A DNA stretch of 64,000 nucleotides from Brevibacillus aydinogluensis (GTDB lineage: Bacteria > Bacillota > Bacilli > Brevibacillales > Brevibacillaceae). How positions within the stretch are numbered: position 1 is the first letter of the stretch; every line of letters starts with the position of its first letter. The notes beneath the pieces are model-generated. The model saw nothing but the letters and a program-made list of their open reading frames with translations. It made no database searches and was not told where the DNA came from. This document shows, piece by piece, positions 16,643-25,796 of this stretch. A program made the position numbers and the translations under genes. Where the stretch lies: NCBI RefSeq assembly GCF_031954365.1, contig NZ_JAUSVZ010000013.1. One strand, given 5' to 3'.

Positions 16643-16691
16643 AAAAACCTGCACCCTCGCGCATCGTGCACACGGGTGCAGGTTTTTTCCT
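16643..16691. terminator. Bidirectional terminator between the PCYCGC gene and nadA
   Basis: A perfect 12-bp stem (arms 16645-16656 and 16674-16685) with an A-run on the left and a T-run on the right. It serves the + strand lipoprotein gene and the minus strand nadA. Confidence 0.92.
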
Positions 16692-16709
16692 GTTTGCTCG
16701 CCTGTGTCG

Positions 16710-17654
16710 TTACGCCGGCGCCACTTCCAGCATGCGCTCCAACGAAGCGCGAGCACGGTTGGCGATATCCTCCGGCACGTAAATTTCCGGCTTCATGTTT
16801 TCCAAGGCTTCCACGCATTTTTTCAGGTTGTTTACCTTCATGTTCGGGCAGACCAGGTACTTCGACGCAAAGATAAAGGTTTTGTCCGGACTGTCCTTCT
16901 CCAGCATGTAGCGCGTGCCGTCTTCGGTCCCGATGATGAACTCCTTGTGGGAGGACTCGCGGCAGAACTTCAAAATGCCCGTCGTGGAACCGACGTAGTC
17001 TGCCAGGGCGACCACTTCCGGACGGCACTCCGGATGGACGACGACCAGCGCGTTGGGATGCTGCCGTTTCAACGTCATGATGTCTTCGACGGAAAGCTGG
17101 TCGTGGGTGTTGCAGTACCCTTCCCAGATGATCATTTTCTTGTCGGTAAACTGGGAGACGTAGTGGCCCAGGTTTTTGTCCGGCACCCAGATGATCTCGT
17201 CACTGTCGATGGACTCGATCACGCGTTTGGCGTTGGAAGACGTACAGCAGATGTATGTTTCCGCTTTCACGTCTGCCGAAGTATTAATGTACGCCACGAC
17301 TTTGGCGTTGGGGTGCTGAGCTTTGAGGCGGCGCAGGCCTTCCACGTTGACCATGTCCGCCATCGGACAGCCGGCCCGCTCGTCGGGAATAATCACCTTC
17401 TTGTTGGGATTGAGAATTTTTGCACTTTCTCCCATGAAGTGAACGCCGCAGAACAGTATCACGTCCGCATCGGTCTCTTTCGCCTTTTGGGCCAAACCAA
17501 ACGAATCGCCAATATAGTCAGCCACTTCCTGAATCTCCGGCCGTTGGTAGTAGTGAGCCAAGATAATGGCATTGCGTTCTTTTTTCAACTGCATCAGCCG
17601 TTCGCGTAACTCAGCATTTCGCTGCGCTTTCTTCTCTAACGCCAAGGCTTCCAT
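16710..17654 (-). CDS. nadA: Quinolinate synthase
   Basis: 314 aa. It condenses iminoaspartate (from NadB) with dihydroxyacetone phosphate to quinolinate, using a [4Fe-4S] cluster. The expected three cluster cysteines are in ILFCGVHFMGE, VVHPECRPEV and KYLVCPNMK. Other family blocks are ILAHYYQRPEIQ, DYIGDSFGLA and GSTTGILKF. ATG 17654 follows AGGGGG. Upstream in-frame codons overlap the promoter and the neighbouring HAD gene and are rejected. It is monocistronic and separated from nadBC by the zinc genes. Confidence 0.95.
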   Translation of the reverse strand: MEALALEKKAQRNAELRERLMQLKKERNAIILAHYYQRPEIQEVADYIGDSFGLAQKAKETDADVILFCGVHFMGESAKILNPNKKVIIPDERAGCPMADMVNVEGLRRLKAQHPNAKVVAYINTSADVKAETYICCTSSNAKRVIESIDSDEIIWVPDKNLGHYVSQFTDKKMIIWEGYCNTHDQLSVEDIMTLKRQHPNALVVVHPECRPEVVALADYVGSTTGILKFCRESSHKEFIIGTEDGTRYMLEKDSPDKTFIFASKYLVCPNMKVNNLKKCVEALENMKPEIYVPEDIANRARASLERMLEVAPA

Positions 17655-17690
17655 GGAATATCCCCCTACATGGTGTCGTAACTTAGGGCC

Positions 17691-17719
17691 ATTGTAATCC
17701 CAATGCTCCCCCTTGTCAA
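17691..17719 (-). promoter_or_regulatory. Sigma-A promoter of nadA
   Basis: TTGACA (17719-17714), 17-nt spacer, TACAAT (17696-17691). Close to consensus, 37 bp upstream of the nadA ATG. Confidence 0.88.
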
Positions 17720-17748
17720 TGTATTGTCCTTGGGGGAACTGCTGGTTT

Positions 17749-18618
17749 TTACCCGCGCCCGAGCACGCGTTCCCGGATAAACCGGGCGACCCCGTCTTCA
17801 TTGTGGTGCGGGGCAATAAACCGGGCGATTTTTTTGATCGCCGGGTCCGCATTCTCCATCGCCACGGAGTAGCCGGCATGGGTCAGCGCTTCGCGGTCGT
17901 TGTCCGCGTCGCCAAACGCCATGACCTGTTCCGGGGTAAAGCCCCACTTGCGGATAAAATAAAGAAGTCCCTCCCACTTGGACGCGTGTTTGGGAATCAC
18001 CTCGATGTTGTACGGACCCGAGGTAGTGATCGCCGCTGACTCGCCCCACTGTTCCAGGCGCTGACGCACCGGTTCCAGCTGCTCCGGTACAGGGTGCCAG
18101 ATAAACAGCTTGACGATCTCCGCTTCGCCTGTCGATACCAGCCGCATCATCTCCTCCAACGGTGCGACGCGGGCCCACTCGTAAAACGCATGGCGGCGCA
18201 GCTCCAGGCCTTCCACCGAAGCATCCTCCCCGATCAGCGTTTCGATGCGCTCCCGGTCTTCCTGCACCATCCAGCGGTTGCCGGCCGTGTCGTGCAGTTC
18301 GTAATACAGCAGTTCCTGCCGAAGTGTATCCACCACTTCCCGCACCATGTCCGCCGGCAAAAAGGTGCGCTGCACCAGCCGTCCGTCCGCTTCGTACACG
18401 GCCGCCCCGTTGCTGCAGACGTAGCCGTCAAAGGGAAAGCCGTCAATCGGAAGTCGGGCCGACGGGTACGTTCTGCCCGTCGACAGCACCAGCTTGCAGC
18501 CGCTGGCCTGGAGCAGACGGCACGCCTCCCGAGTCGCCTCCGTCATCCGTGCGTCCTCGTTCAACAACGTACCGTCCATGTCAAAAGCCGCCAAGCGCAG
18601 TTGGGAAAACAACGCCAT
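17749..18618 (-). CDS. HAD superfamily phosphatase (Cof-type)
   Basis: 289 aa. HAD motif I DMDGTLLNED (nucleophile and acid Asp near residues 13-15), motif II LSTGR, and the Cof-type end VMAFGDADNDREAL (motif IV). A C2-type cap lies between, and KHASKWEGL supplies the motif III Lys region. The substrate cannot be told from sequence; candidates are sugar phosphates or flavin nucleotides. ATG 18618 lies only 2 nt after AAGGAGG, while the in-frame TTG two codons later is at 8 nt and may be the true start. Confidence 0.88.
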   Translation of the reverse strand: MALFSQLRLAAFDMDGTLLNEDARMTEATREACRLLQASGCKLVLSTGRTYPSARLPIDGFPFDGYVCSNGAAVYEADGRLVQRTFLPADMVREVVDTLRQELLYYELHDTAGNRWMVQEDRERIETLIGEDASVEGLELRRHAFYEWARVAPLEEMMRLVSTGEAEIVKLFIWHPVPEQLEPVRQRLEQWGESAAITTSGPYNIEVIPKHASKWEGLLYFIRKWGFTPEQVMAFGDADNDREALTHAGYSVAMENADPAIKKIARFIAPHHNEDGVARFIRERVLGRG

Positions 18619-18816
18619 CTCCTCCTTTGCTAATAGAAAAGCGCAGGCTGACGCTCCTGCACTTTTTCCTTCCGTACGTGTTCCGTTGATTCACCTTCAC
18701 TGTACCCGATTCTGTTCCCAGTTTCAATAGGAGGGACGCATAATTCCCGATCACGCCAGGCGGCCTAGTTCTCCCCGCCCATAAGCAGGCAGACCTCGAC
18801 TGACCCCGCCTGGTCC

Positions 18817-18855
18817 GAGCGGGCCCTATCACCCATGACACCACGGACTTTGTCT
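18817..18855 (-). repeat. Partial copy of the terminator-associated repeat
   Basis: gagcgggccc, then atcacccatg, then ccacggactttgtct matches one half of the repeats at 43485-43655 and 60255-60595. It adjoins the ftsH terminator (18862-18887). The other half is not recognisable in 18620-18816, and no second terminator copy was found. Confidence 0.7.
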
Positions 18856-18861
18856 CCAAAC

Positions 18862-18887
18862 GAAAAGGAGCGCACACAGCGCTCCTT
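18862..18887 (-). terminator. Terminator overlapping the ftsH stop
   Basis: AAGGAGCG/CGCTCCTT stem with a short loop; its right arm overlaps the ftsH stop codon, and TTTTCG follows on the minus strand. Confidence 0.7.
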
Positions 18888-20811
18888 ATGCCTTCGGTTC
18901 TTCGTTTGTCTCTTCGTCCTTTTTGGGCTGGATATTGACTACGACATCGCTGTTGTCCGCTGCCGTGTCGTCTTCTTCCAGTTTGCCCGTTTCGATCAGC
19001 CGCTTGATCTGCTCCGCATCCAGCGTTTCGACGCGCAGGAGCGTGGTCGCCACCAGCTCGAGCTGGTCGCGGTGCTTGATGAGCAGCTCTTTGCATCGCT
19101 CGTAGCACTCGTTGATGATGCGCTGCATCTCCTGGTCGATCTCGTAGGCGATCTGGTCGGAGTAGTTGCGCTCGTGGCCGATGTCGCGGCCGAGGAACAC
19201 CTGTCCCTGGTTGCGGCCGAACTGCATCGGGCCCAGACGGCTCATGCCGTACTCGGTGATCATGCTGCGAGCAATTGCCGTCGCGCGCTGGAAGTCATTG
19301 TGCGCACCGGTACTGATGTCGCCCAGCACCAGCTCTTCTGCAACCCGTCCGCCCAGCAGACCGGTGATCTTGTCAAGCAGATCGGACTTGGTGGCAAAAA
19401 AGCGGTCTTCTTTTGGCAGCATGACGGTGTAACCGCCTGCCTGACCGCGCGGAATGATGGTCACCTTGTGCACCATTTCCGCATTTTTCAAATGATAGCC
19501 GACGATGGTGTGACCCGCTTCGTGATATGCCACGAGACGGCGTTCTTCCTCGCTGATGACGCGGGATTTCTTGGCCGGTCCGGCGATGACGCGGTCGATC
19601 GCCTCGTCTACCTCTTCCATGCTGATCTGCTTCTTGTTTTTCCGGGCGGTCAGGAGTGCCGCTTCGTTCAGCAGGTTCTCCAGATCGGCGCCGGTAAAGC
19701 CCGAGGTCCCGCGGGCGATGACGTCCAGCTTCACGTCGTCGCCGAGCGGCTTGTTGCGGGCGTGGACTTTCAGCACCGCTTCCCGTCCTTTGATGTCCGG
19801 GCGGTCTACGGTAATTTGACGGTCAAAACGTCCCGGACGCAGAAGGGCCGGGTCCAGAATGTCCGGACGGTTGGTCGCGGCGATGATGATAATGCCTTCG
19901 TTGCCGGCGAACCCGTCCATTTCCACGAGCAGTTGGTTCAGCGTCTGCTCGCGTTCGTCGTGGCCGCCGCCCAAACCGGCTCCGCGCTGACGGCCGACGG
20001 CGTCAATCTCGTCGATAAAGATAATGCACGGCGCGTTTTTCTTCGCGTTTTCAAACAGGTCGCGAACGCGGGATGCCCCCACCCCGACAAACATCTCCAC
20101 GAAGTCGGAACCGGAGATGCTGAAAAACGGCACACCCGCCTCACCCGCTACGGCACGCGCCAGCAGGGTTTTACCCGTACCCGGAGGGCCGACCAGCAGC
20201 ACCCCTTTGGGAATGCGGGCACCGACCGCGTTGAATTTGCGCGGGTCCTTGAGGAAATCGACGACTTCCTCCAGCTCCGCCTTCTCTTCGTCTGCCCCTG
20301 CCACATCGTCAAACGTAACGCGTTTCTTCTCTTCGTTATACAGCTTCGCGCGGCTTTTGCCGAAGTTCATCACCCGGCTGCCGCCGCCCTGGGCCTGATT
20401 CAAGAGGAAGAAGAACAGGATGAAGATGATGACAAAAGGAATGATCGAGGTCAGGAACGTCAGCCAGATGCTGTTCCCTTCCTGCGGGCCAAACTCGACC
20501 CGTTTCACTTTTTGTGCATCAATCTTTTCGTTCAGCAGCGCGATCATATCCGAATCGTACAACGGCACGTACGTGATAAACTTTTCGTTTTCCTGTCCCT
20601 GAGATTTCAGCAACGTACCTTCCACGCGATAGGTGCTGCCCTCGGGACGAAGGGAAAGCTCACTAATGTTGTTAGCTTGCAGTTGTACCCGGAATTCCTG
20701 ATATGTAAGTTTCGCAACCTTATCAGAACCGGAGAGGATAAAATTCACGATCCCGACCGTGACAAGAAATATTAGTAGGTAGAACCCGGTGTTACGAAAA
20801 AAGCGATTCAT
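18886..20811 (-). CDS. ftsH: ATP-dependent zinc metalloprotease FtsH
   Basis: 641 aa. A membrane-anchored AAA+ protease for quality control and regulated proteolysis. Two membrane segments (about residues 9-27 and 115-137) flank the extracytoplasmic domain. The AAA module has Walker A GPPGTGKT (208-215), Walker B IIFIDEID (263-270) and the SRH region NRPDILDPALLRPGRFDRQ. The protease domain has the zinc site HEAGH (430-434). An acidic tail ends the protein. ATG 20811 has GGAGG at 6-nt spacing. It has its own promoter after hpt, as in B. subtilis. Confidence 0.98.
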   Translation of the reverse strand: MNRFFRNTGFYLLIFLVTVGIVNFILSGSDKVAKLTYQEFRVQLQANNISELSLRPEGSTYRVEGTLLKSQGQENEKFITYVPLYDSDMIALLNEKIDAQKVKRVEFGPQEGNSIWLTFLTSIIPFVIIFILFFFLLNQAQGGGSRVMNFGKSRAKLYNEEKKRVTFDDVAGADEEKAELEEVVDFLKDPRKFNAVGARIPKGVLLVGPPGTGKTLLARAVAGEAGVPFFSISGSDFVEMFVGVGASRVRDLFENAKKNAPCIIFIDEIDAVGRQRGAGLGGGHDEREQTLNQLLVEMDGFAGNEGIIIIAATNRPDILDPALLRPGRFDRQITVDRPDIKGREAVLKVHARNKPLGDDVKLDVIARGTSGFTGADLENLLNEAALLTARKNKKQISMEEVDEAIDRVIAGPAKKSRVISEEERRLVAYHEAGHTIVGYHLKNAEMVHKVTIIPRGQAGGYTVMLPKEDRFFATKSDLLDKITGLLGGRVAEELVLGDISTGAHNDFQRATAIARSMITEYGMSRLGPMQFGRNQGQVFLGRDIGHERNYSDQIAYEIDQEMQRIINECYERCKELLIKHRDQLELVATTLLRVETLDAEQIKRLIETGKLEEDDTAADNSDVVVNIQPKKDEETNEEPKA

Positions 20812-20845
20812 TCCTTACCTCCTCTCACGAACAGACACTTTTCAC

Positions 20846-20875
20846 ATTTTACCATAGGAAGCAGGGTCTTCACAA
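20846..20875 (-). promoter_or_regulatory. Probable sigma-A promoter of ftsH
   Basis: TTGTGA (20875-20870), 18-nt spacer, TAAAAT (20851-20846), in the 69-bp gap between hpt and ftsH. Confidence 0.6.
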
Positions 20876-20880
20876 CAAAG

Positions 20881-21420
20881 CTACTTGGTGTACACTTCCG
20901 GTTTCAACACGCCGATGTACGGCAAGTTGCGGTACCGCTCGGCATAATCCAGCCCGTAGCCGACCACGAATTCGTCCGGAATGGTAAAGCCGCTGTAGTC
21001 CGGCGAAATGTCCACTTTGCGCCGTTCCGGCTTGTTCAGAAGCGTCACCACTTTGACCGAAGCTGCCTCCCGGTGGCGAAGCAGTTCCACCAGACGGCTC
21101 AAGGTGAGACCGCTGTCCATGATGTCCTCAACGACCAACACGTGCCGGTTCTGTACGGAGGTGTCCAGGTCCTTCAGGATTTTGACCATGCCGCTCGACT
21201 CCGTGCCGCTGCCGTAGCTGGAGACGGCCATAAAGTCCATTTCGCAGGGGATGTTCATCTGCCGGATCAGGTCAGCCATGAACAAAACGGCCCCTTTCAG
21301 CACGCAAATGACCAGCGGGTTTTTGTCCCGGTATTCCTCGCTGAGAATGTCACCCAGCTCTTTTACTTTTGCCGCGATTTCTTCCTGTGTCAGCAAGATC
21401 TTCTTGATGTCGTCATTCAT
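20881..21420 (-). CDS. hpt: Hypoxanthine phosphoribosyltransferase
   Basis: 179 aa. A purine salvage enzyme. Type I PRTase PRPP loop VLVVEDIMDSGLTLS; other family blocks are VLKGAVLFMADLIRQ and VVGYGLDYAERYRNLPYIGVL. ATG 21420 overlaps the tilS stop (ATGA), with GGGAGG upstream, so the six extra upstream residues are excluded. In B. subtilis TilS and HprT act together in ftsH regulation, and the same order is kept here (known biology, not shown by sequence). Confidence 0.96.
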   Translation of the reverse strand: MNDDIKKILLTQEEIAAKVKELGDILSEEYRDKNPLVICVLKGAVLFMADLIRQMNIPCEMDFMAVSSYGSGTESSGMVKILKDLDTSVQNRHVLVVEDIMDSGLTLSRLVELLRHREAASVKVVTLLNKPERRKVDISPDYSGFTIPDEFVVGYGLDYAERYRNLPYIGVLKPEVYTK

Positions 21421-22856
21421 AATAAAACCTCCCGCCAATCTTCTCCAAACTCAACTTCCATGTACAAAACCCGCCTGGTCTGATCATCGACAGGCGCTGT
21501 GGCGGAACGGCGGACGCCGGGCACCCAGATCAACTCCTCTCCCGACACCACAAGCGGCAGTTTGTCCCGCCACGCCAGCGGCACCTTGGCGTCGATCAGG
21601 AGCTCTTTCAGCTTTTTGGCATGTTCTGCACCAAACGGGGTGAACCGGTCGCCCGGGGTTCGGCTGCGTACGAACAGCGGCCCGGGAAGCCGATCCGCAT
21701 CAAAAACGGCCGCATTGTCCGGCAGTTGTGCCCAATCGACCGGGCTTTCACGAATAACCGTATGTATCCTGGTTCCGCTCTCCGCGATCAAAGTCGTCCC
21801 TGGGACAACAAGCGGGTATCGAAAACCGTGTATCTGGCGATGACGTCCATCACTCCGGAAACAAACCTGCCCGTACATTCGCTGTACGGTCACCTGTTCG
21901 GGCAAATGCAGCTCGGCTGATGGACGGTTACCCTCTATCATGTGCAAAACGGCCTCCACATGCTGCGAAGACCATTCGGTTTGCCTTGAGAGATAACTTA
22001 ATATTAGAGTAATCATTCTCCTTTGTAAAGCAACGTCACAAGTTTGAAATTTGTCAATATCAACCGTTACAGCGTCCGGTTTCCTCCGGGTCACCACCTG
22101 TTCCAGGCGCCGTTCGCTTTCCCGCTGCAGATACGCCTCATCCTGCCGCACGGCATCCGAAAGCGACAGGATGTGTTCGCGGTAGCGTTCGTTCACCTGC
22201 TCCAACAGCGGCATGACGTCCAGCCTGAGCAGATTGCGCTTGTACTTTCGCGAGCGGTTGCTGCTGTCCTCACGCGGCGCAAGGCCGTTCTCGCGGCAGT
22301 AGCGCTCCAGATCGGACCGGCTGGTCGACAGCAGCGGGCGCACCAGCTCGATTTTGCCCTCCTCCAGCCAGCGGCGCTGCGGCATGCCAGTCAGGCCGTG
22401 CAGCCTCGTTCCGCGCAGCAACCGAAACAGGATCGTCTCCACCTGATCGTCGGCATGGTGCCCCAGCGCCACTTTACCCGCGCCGTGACGTTGAGCCACC
22501 TGCCTGTACAGCTCGTAGCGAATCGCCCGGCTGGCTTCCTGTGCCCCCATCCCCGTTTCTTCCATATAAGCGGGGACATTCCGTTCAAACAGGTGAAACG
22601 CGACCCCGAGCCGCCGACAGAGAGCCTCCGCGCAGCGGGCGTCCTCCCTCGCTTCTTCTCCGCGAAAGCCGTGGTTGAGGTGCACCGCGTGCAGTGTCCA
22701 GCCATAGGGATAGTGTTGATTTAGCGACCACAAGATATGCAGAAGCGCCGTCGAGTCGTTTCCGCCGGACAGGCCGACCACGATGGTGTCGCCCGACGTC
22801 AACAGCCCCTCCCGCTCAATGTGGCTGCGCACGTTTTCCAGCACGTTTTTTCGCAT
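21417..22856 (-). CDS. tilS: tRNA(Ile)-lysidine synthetase
   Basis: 479 aa. It adds lysine to C34 of the AUA-decoding tRNA(Ile). PP-loop ATPase signature GLSGGNDSTALL (about residues 28-39), then HLNHGFRGEEAREDARC, GHHADDQVET and the C-terminal TilS domain (RTPGDRFTPFGAEHAKKLKELLID). ATG 22856 has AAAGGAG upstream and lies 41 bp inside the end of the preceding thrE-type gene, so the overlap is real. Confidence 0.96.
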   Translation of the reverse strand: MRKNVLENVRSHIEREGLLTSGDTIVVGLSGGNDSTALLHILWSLNQHYPYGWTLHAVHLNHGFRGEEAREDARCAEALCRRLGVAFHLFERNVPAYMEETGMGAQEASRAIRYELYRQVAQRHGAGKVALGHHADDQVETILFRLLRGTRLHGLTGMPQRRWLEEGKIELVRPLLSTSRSDLERYCRENGLAPREDSSNRSRKYKRNLLRLDVMPLLEQVNERYREHILSLSDAVRQDEAYLQRESERRLEQVVTRRKPDAVTVDIDKFQTCDVALQRRMITLILSYLSRQTEWSSQHVEAVLHMIEGNRPSAELHLPEQVTVQRMYGQVCFRSDGRHRQIHGFRYPLVVPGTTLIAESGTRIHTVIRESPVDWAQLPDNAAVFDADRLPGPLFVRSRTPGDRFTPFGAEHAKKLKELLIDAKVPLAWRDKLPLVVSGEELIWVPGVRRSATAPVDDQTRRVLYMEVEFGEDWREVLL

Positions 22857-23283
22857 GGCGGACTCCTTTCCAGATGGTCACGAGCGACACGCCAAAAATC
22901 AGCCCGAAGGCAATCGCACCGGCCACCATCGCCGTCTGCGTAGCCAGCGATATTCCCTCCATGTTCTGACCGTTGACGAAGGCGAGCATCGCCTTGTAGG
23001 CCAGCGAACCGGGCACCAGGGGAATAATGCCGGCTACGCTAAAGTTGGTCGACGGGACGCGCAGAAAGATGGAAAGCAGTTGGCTCAACAGCGAGACAGC
23101 CGTCGCCGCGGCAAACGTGGAGAGCATCACTTCCGCCCCCCACAGCGGCAGCAGGGAAAAGACCAGCCATCCCGTCATGCCGGCCAAACCACAGGCCAGC
23201 AGTGTACGGACGGGCACGTTAAACAGCATTCCCCACGCGATCGAAGAACACAAACTCAATCCCAAACCTTTCAACAGAATCAT
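22816..23283 (-). CDS. ThrE/YjjB-type exporter, C-terminal half protein
   Basis: 155 aa, about four or five hydrophobic segments. The pattern (STNFSVAGIIPLVPGSLAYKAMLAFV) matches the small ThrE_2/YjjB half of the threonine/serine exporter family, which works with a YjjP-like partner encoded 6 bp upstream. The substrate may be an amino acid or a dicarboxylate (YjjPB exports succinate in E. coli); sequence does not decide. ATG 23283 has GAGGTGAGG upstream. The 3' end overlaps tilS by 41 bp. This pair is absent from the B. subtilis yabT-tilS interval as I recall it. Confidence 0.82.
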   Translation of the reverse strand: MILLKGLGLSLCSSIAWGMLFNVPVRTLLACGLAGMTGWLVFSLLPLWGAEVMLSTFAAATAVSLLSQLLSIFLRVPSTNFSVAGIIPLVPGSLAYKAMLAFVNGQNMEGISLATQTAMVAGAIAFGLIFGVSLVTIWKGVRHAKKRAGKRAQPH

Positions 23284-23289
23284 CGCACC

Positions 23290-24045
23290 TCACCTCGTGA
23301 ACCACAGGGTAACCGCTGTCGCCGCTGCCACGGACAGTGCCGTGAGCAGCGCTTCCGCTCCTCTGGACACGCCGGCCACCAGATCGCCGGCCATCAGGTC
23401 CCGCAGCGAGTTGGTAATGGCGATACCTGGAAACAGCGGCAGCATCGCCCCGATGATGAGGACGCTGATGCGCAGTTCGGGAAACAGCGTAACGATAAGC
23501 AGTGCCAGCATTCCGCCCAACAGCGCGGAGACAAACTCAAAGAAAAATTTCACCCGGAATAACTGTTCAAAAAAATCGGAGCTTAATCTGACCGTTACGG
23601 CCGCCAACGCAGCCGGCAGCAGTTCGTACCAATATCCGCCGGAAAGCATGGCAAAAGAGCCGCTGGCCATGCCAGCCGCCACAAGCTGCAACCACTTCGG
23701 ATAAATGGTTGTTTTCTGATCGATTTCACAAAGCATCCGATACGCCTGCTGCAAGGTGATTTGCCCGGAGACAAAGCGGCGGGACACGTCGTTGGCAAGC
23801 GTGACCTTGTTCAGATCAATGGTTCGGTGGGGGGTGCGAATCATACGCGTATGGTCCTCCCCATTGATGCGAAACGAAAGAATAATGCTGGTCGGCGTCG
23901 CCGAGCTGTTGACCGAATCCATACCGGCCGCCCGCGCGATCAACGTCATTGTTTCCTCTGAGCGGTACGTCTCGCCGCCGTTCTTCAACATGATTTCGCC
24001 TGCCAACAGGCACGTATCCATAACCAAGTCTGGGGACACCGACAA
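23290..24045 (-). CDS. ThrE/YjjP-type exporter, N-terminal half protein
   Basis: 251 aa. A soluble N-terminal part (LAGEIMLKNGGETYRSEETM; SSATPTSIILSF) precedes five hydrophobic segments. This is the DUF1212/ThrE layout. It should assemble with the downstream YjjB-like half. The start is TTG 24045, with GAAGGG about 8 nt upstream. Placed between yabT and tilS. Confidence 0.82.
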   Translation of the reverse strand: MSVSPDLVMDTCLLAGEIMLKNGGETYRSEETMTLIARAAGMDSVNSSATPTSIILSFRINGEDHTRMIRTPHRTIDLNKVTLANDVSRRFVSGQITLQQAYRMLCEIDQKTTIYPKWLQLVAAGMASGSFAMLSGGYWYELLPAALAAVTVRLSSDFFEQLFRVKFFFEFVSALLGGMLALLIVTLFPELRISVLIIGAMLPLFPGIAITNSLRDLMAGDLVAGVSRGAEALLTALSVAAATAVTLWFTR

Positions 24046-24055
24046 GTCACACCCT

Positions 24056-24979
24056 TCACATCATCCATGCGTAATACAGAGTCCCCGCAAGCAGCAGCAA
24101 GGAGGCGACAAACAGCCCTCCCACCAGCTTACCCGCAGAGTCGGACGCCTGTTTGCCCCGATGGCCGATCGTACGCTCGCGCACGATGGCGAGCATCTCC
24201 GACCGCATCTCCCCTGCAGATGCGTACTTGCCGTGAAGCGCTTTTACAAGGGAAACCCGATACGGGTACAGGCTGTCACTGTTCCGTATTATATCACAGA
24301 GCAGACTGGTTTGACGCGGTTCCTGGCGCCTGCTTTTCCACATTTCCGGATCTGCCGACAGACGCACGGCCATGACCGCCAGGGAAAACAGGTCGTACGC
24401 GATGTCGGCCCGCCGGTCACCCGCCTGCCATGCGGCGCGGTCGTACTCCTCCGTGAACTGGCGGACTGCGTTCCCCATTTTGGTGACGCCTCCGAAATCA
24501 ATGAGCCGAACCTGCTTGTCCGCATGGGTGACCATCACGTTTTCCGGTTTCAGGTCGCCGAACACCCAGCCGTGTCGGTGCAGTATCTCCAACCGGGCCA
24601 GCAGTTGGATCATCAGGATAGGCACCCAATCGGTCCCCATCCGTTTGACATAGCGATCCAACTGCTCCCCCTCCAGGTATTCCATGGCGTAAAAGGTAAA
24701 GGTCTTGCCGTTGATGACCAGATCATCCACGTCGCTGACCAGCGGCGCCACGCGAGCATCCCGCCCCTGCTGCACGCTTTTCAGCACGTTCACTTCCATT
24801 AAAAGGTCCATGCCCTCCGCCCCGACTTTGACGGCCCGCCGCACGCCTCCCTGGGCGGCCAGATACACGGCGCCATTCGCCCCGCGTCCCAGCTCCCGCA
24901 GGACGCGGTACGACTTTTGGTTCCATTTGCCGCAAAACTGCAGGGGCAGGTCGGGTATCGTCGGTTTGTTAGAAGACAT
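24056..24979 (-). CDS. yabT: YabT-like Ser/Thr protein kinase
   Basis: 307 aa. Hanks-type kinase: glycine loop LGRGANGAVYLAA, catalytic Lys in RRAVKVG, HRHGWVFGDLKPENV (catalytic loop HxD variant GDLKPEN) and LIDFGG (DFG). A single C-terminal membrane helix (GLFVASLLLLAGTLYYAW) ends the protein with no PASTA domains, as in B. subtilis YabT. YabT is a sporulation kinase reported to act on RecA and AbrB. ATG 24979 overlaps the yabS end by 11 bp and has a poor SD, suggesting coupling. Confidence 0.88.
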   Translation of the reverse strand: MSSNKPTIPDLPLQFCGKWNQKSYRVLRELGRGANGAVYLAAQGGVRRAVKVGAEGMDLLMEVNVLKSVQQGRDARVAPLVSDVDDLVINGKTFTFYAMEYLEGEQLDRYVKRMGTDWVPILMIQLLARLEILHRHGWVFGDLKPENVMVTHADKQVRLIDFGGVTKMGNAVRQFTEEYDRAAWQAGDRRADIAYDLFSLAVMAVRLSADPEMWKSRRQEPRQTSLLCDIIRNSDSLYPYRVSLVKALHGKYASAGEMRSEMLAIVRERTIGHRGKQASDSAGKLVGGLFVASLLLLAGTLYYAWMM

Positions 24980-25724
24980 GGTCGCGCAGACTGCCGTCGT
25001 CTTCTTCCTGTTCGTTACGGAAGCGTTCGGACAGCGAAGCCGGGAGCTGTACGTGCTCAAAGAGCGCAATCGCTTCTACGATCGCCGGTCCGGTAGGCGT
25101 GATTCCGCTCATGGTCAGCCCGGACGTCAGCTGATGCGCCTGTTCTACCTGATCTGTCCACGGAATGCGCACATCCAGATGCTTTTGTTTCCCAGGAAAT
25201 GAACAAACGGCCATGCGGCTCTGCCCGCTGCGTGAGCGCAAGCTGATGCTGAAATCGTGGATCGCCTGCTGAACGGCGCTGAGCTTTGATTTCATACTGC
25301 CGGACGTATCGACAAGCATGACCACGTCCAGACGGCTCCGTTCCCCCAGCTCGTCCACCATGCCTGCTACCTGGACCCGCTTTTCCGGAGACAGCACGTC
25401 GATGGCGGAATCGCCTAAAATCTCCTTCAATTCCTTGTTGACGACATGGTGGATCGTTCGAGTCATGGCTTTTCGCGTCAGCATCTGCACCGTTTGCGCC
25501 AACTGCTGCGGGTAAACGATGTCGTACAGACCTCCGCCCGCATTTGCGATCTCGCGGATTTCCTTTTCCCCCTGCTCGCCCATATCGCCCTTTTCAATCA
25601 CGCCGATGACGTTTACCGTTATGCCTTGTTCCCTGGCCAGTGCCGCTGCTGCCACCGGGCTTATGCCGGCATTGGAGCAGCCGTCTGTAACGACCAGAAT
25701 TTGCCGCAGTGTAGCTTCTTTCAC
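24969..25724 (-). CDS. yabS: YabS-like von Willebrand factor A protein
   Basis: 251 aa. A VWA fold with the MIDAS motif DTSGSMKS near the middle and GITPTGPAIVEAI; the N-terminal third also holds a VWA-like VVTDGCSNAG stretch. It is probably a cytoplasmic metal-dependent protein-binding factor expressed in sporulation, as its B. subtilis counterpart lies between spoIIE and yabT. GTG 25724 has GGGGAG 6 nt upstream. No signal peptide. Confidence 0.85.
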   Translation of the reverse strand: MKEATLRQILVVTDGCSNAGISPVAAAALAREQGITVNVIGVIEKGDMGEQGEKEIREIANAGGGLYDIVYPQQLAQTVQMLTRKAMTRTIHHVVNKELKEILGDSAIDVLSPEKRVQVAGMVDELGERSRLDVVMLVDTSGSMKSKLSAVQQAIHDFSISLRSRSGQSRMAVCSFPGKQKHLDVRIPWTDQVEQAHQLTSGLTMSGITPTGPAIVEAIALFEHVQLPASLSERFRNEQEEDDGSLRDHVF

Positions 25725-25796
25725 AAAAATCTCCCCATTCTGCCTATATTTGTATTTCGCTACCAGTATCGACAGAGGGGAAGGGAATCATACCTT

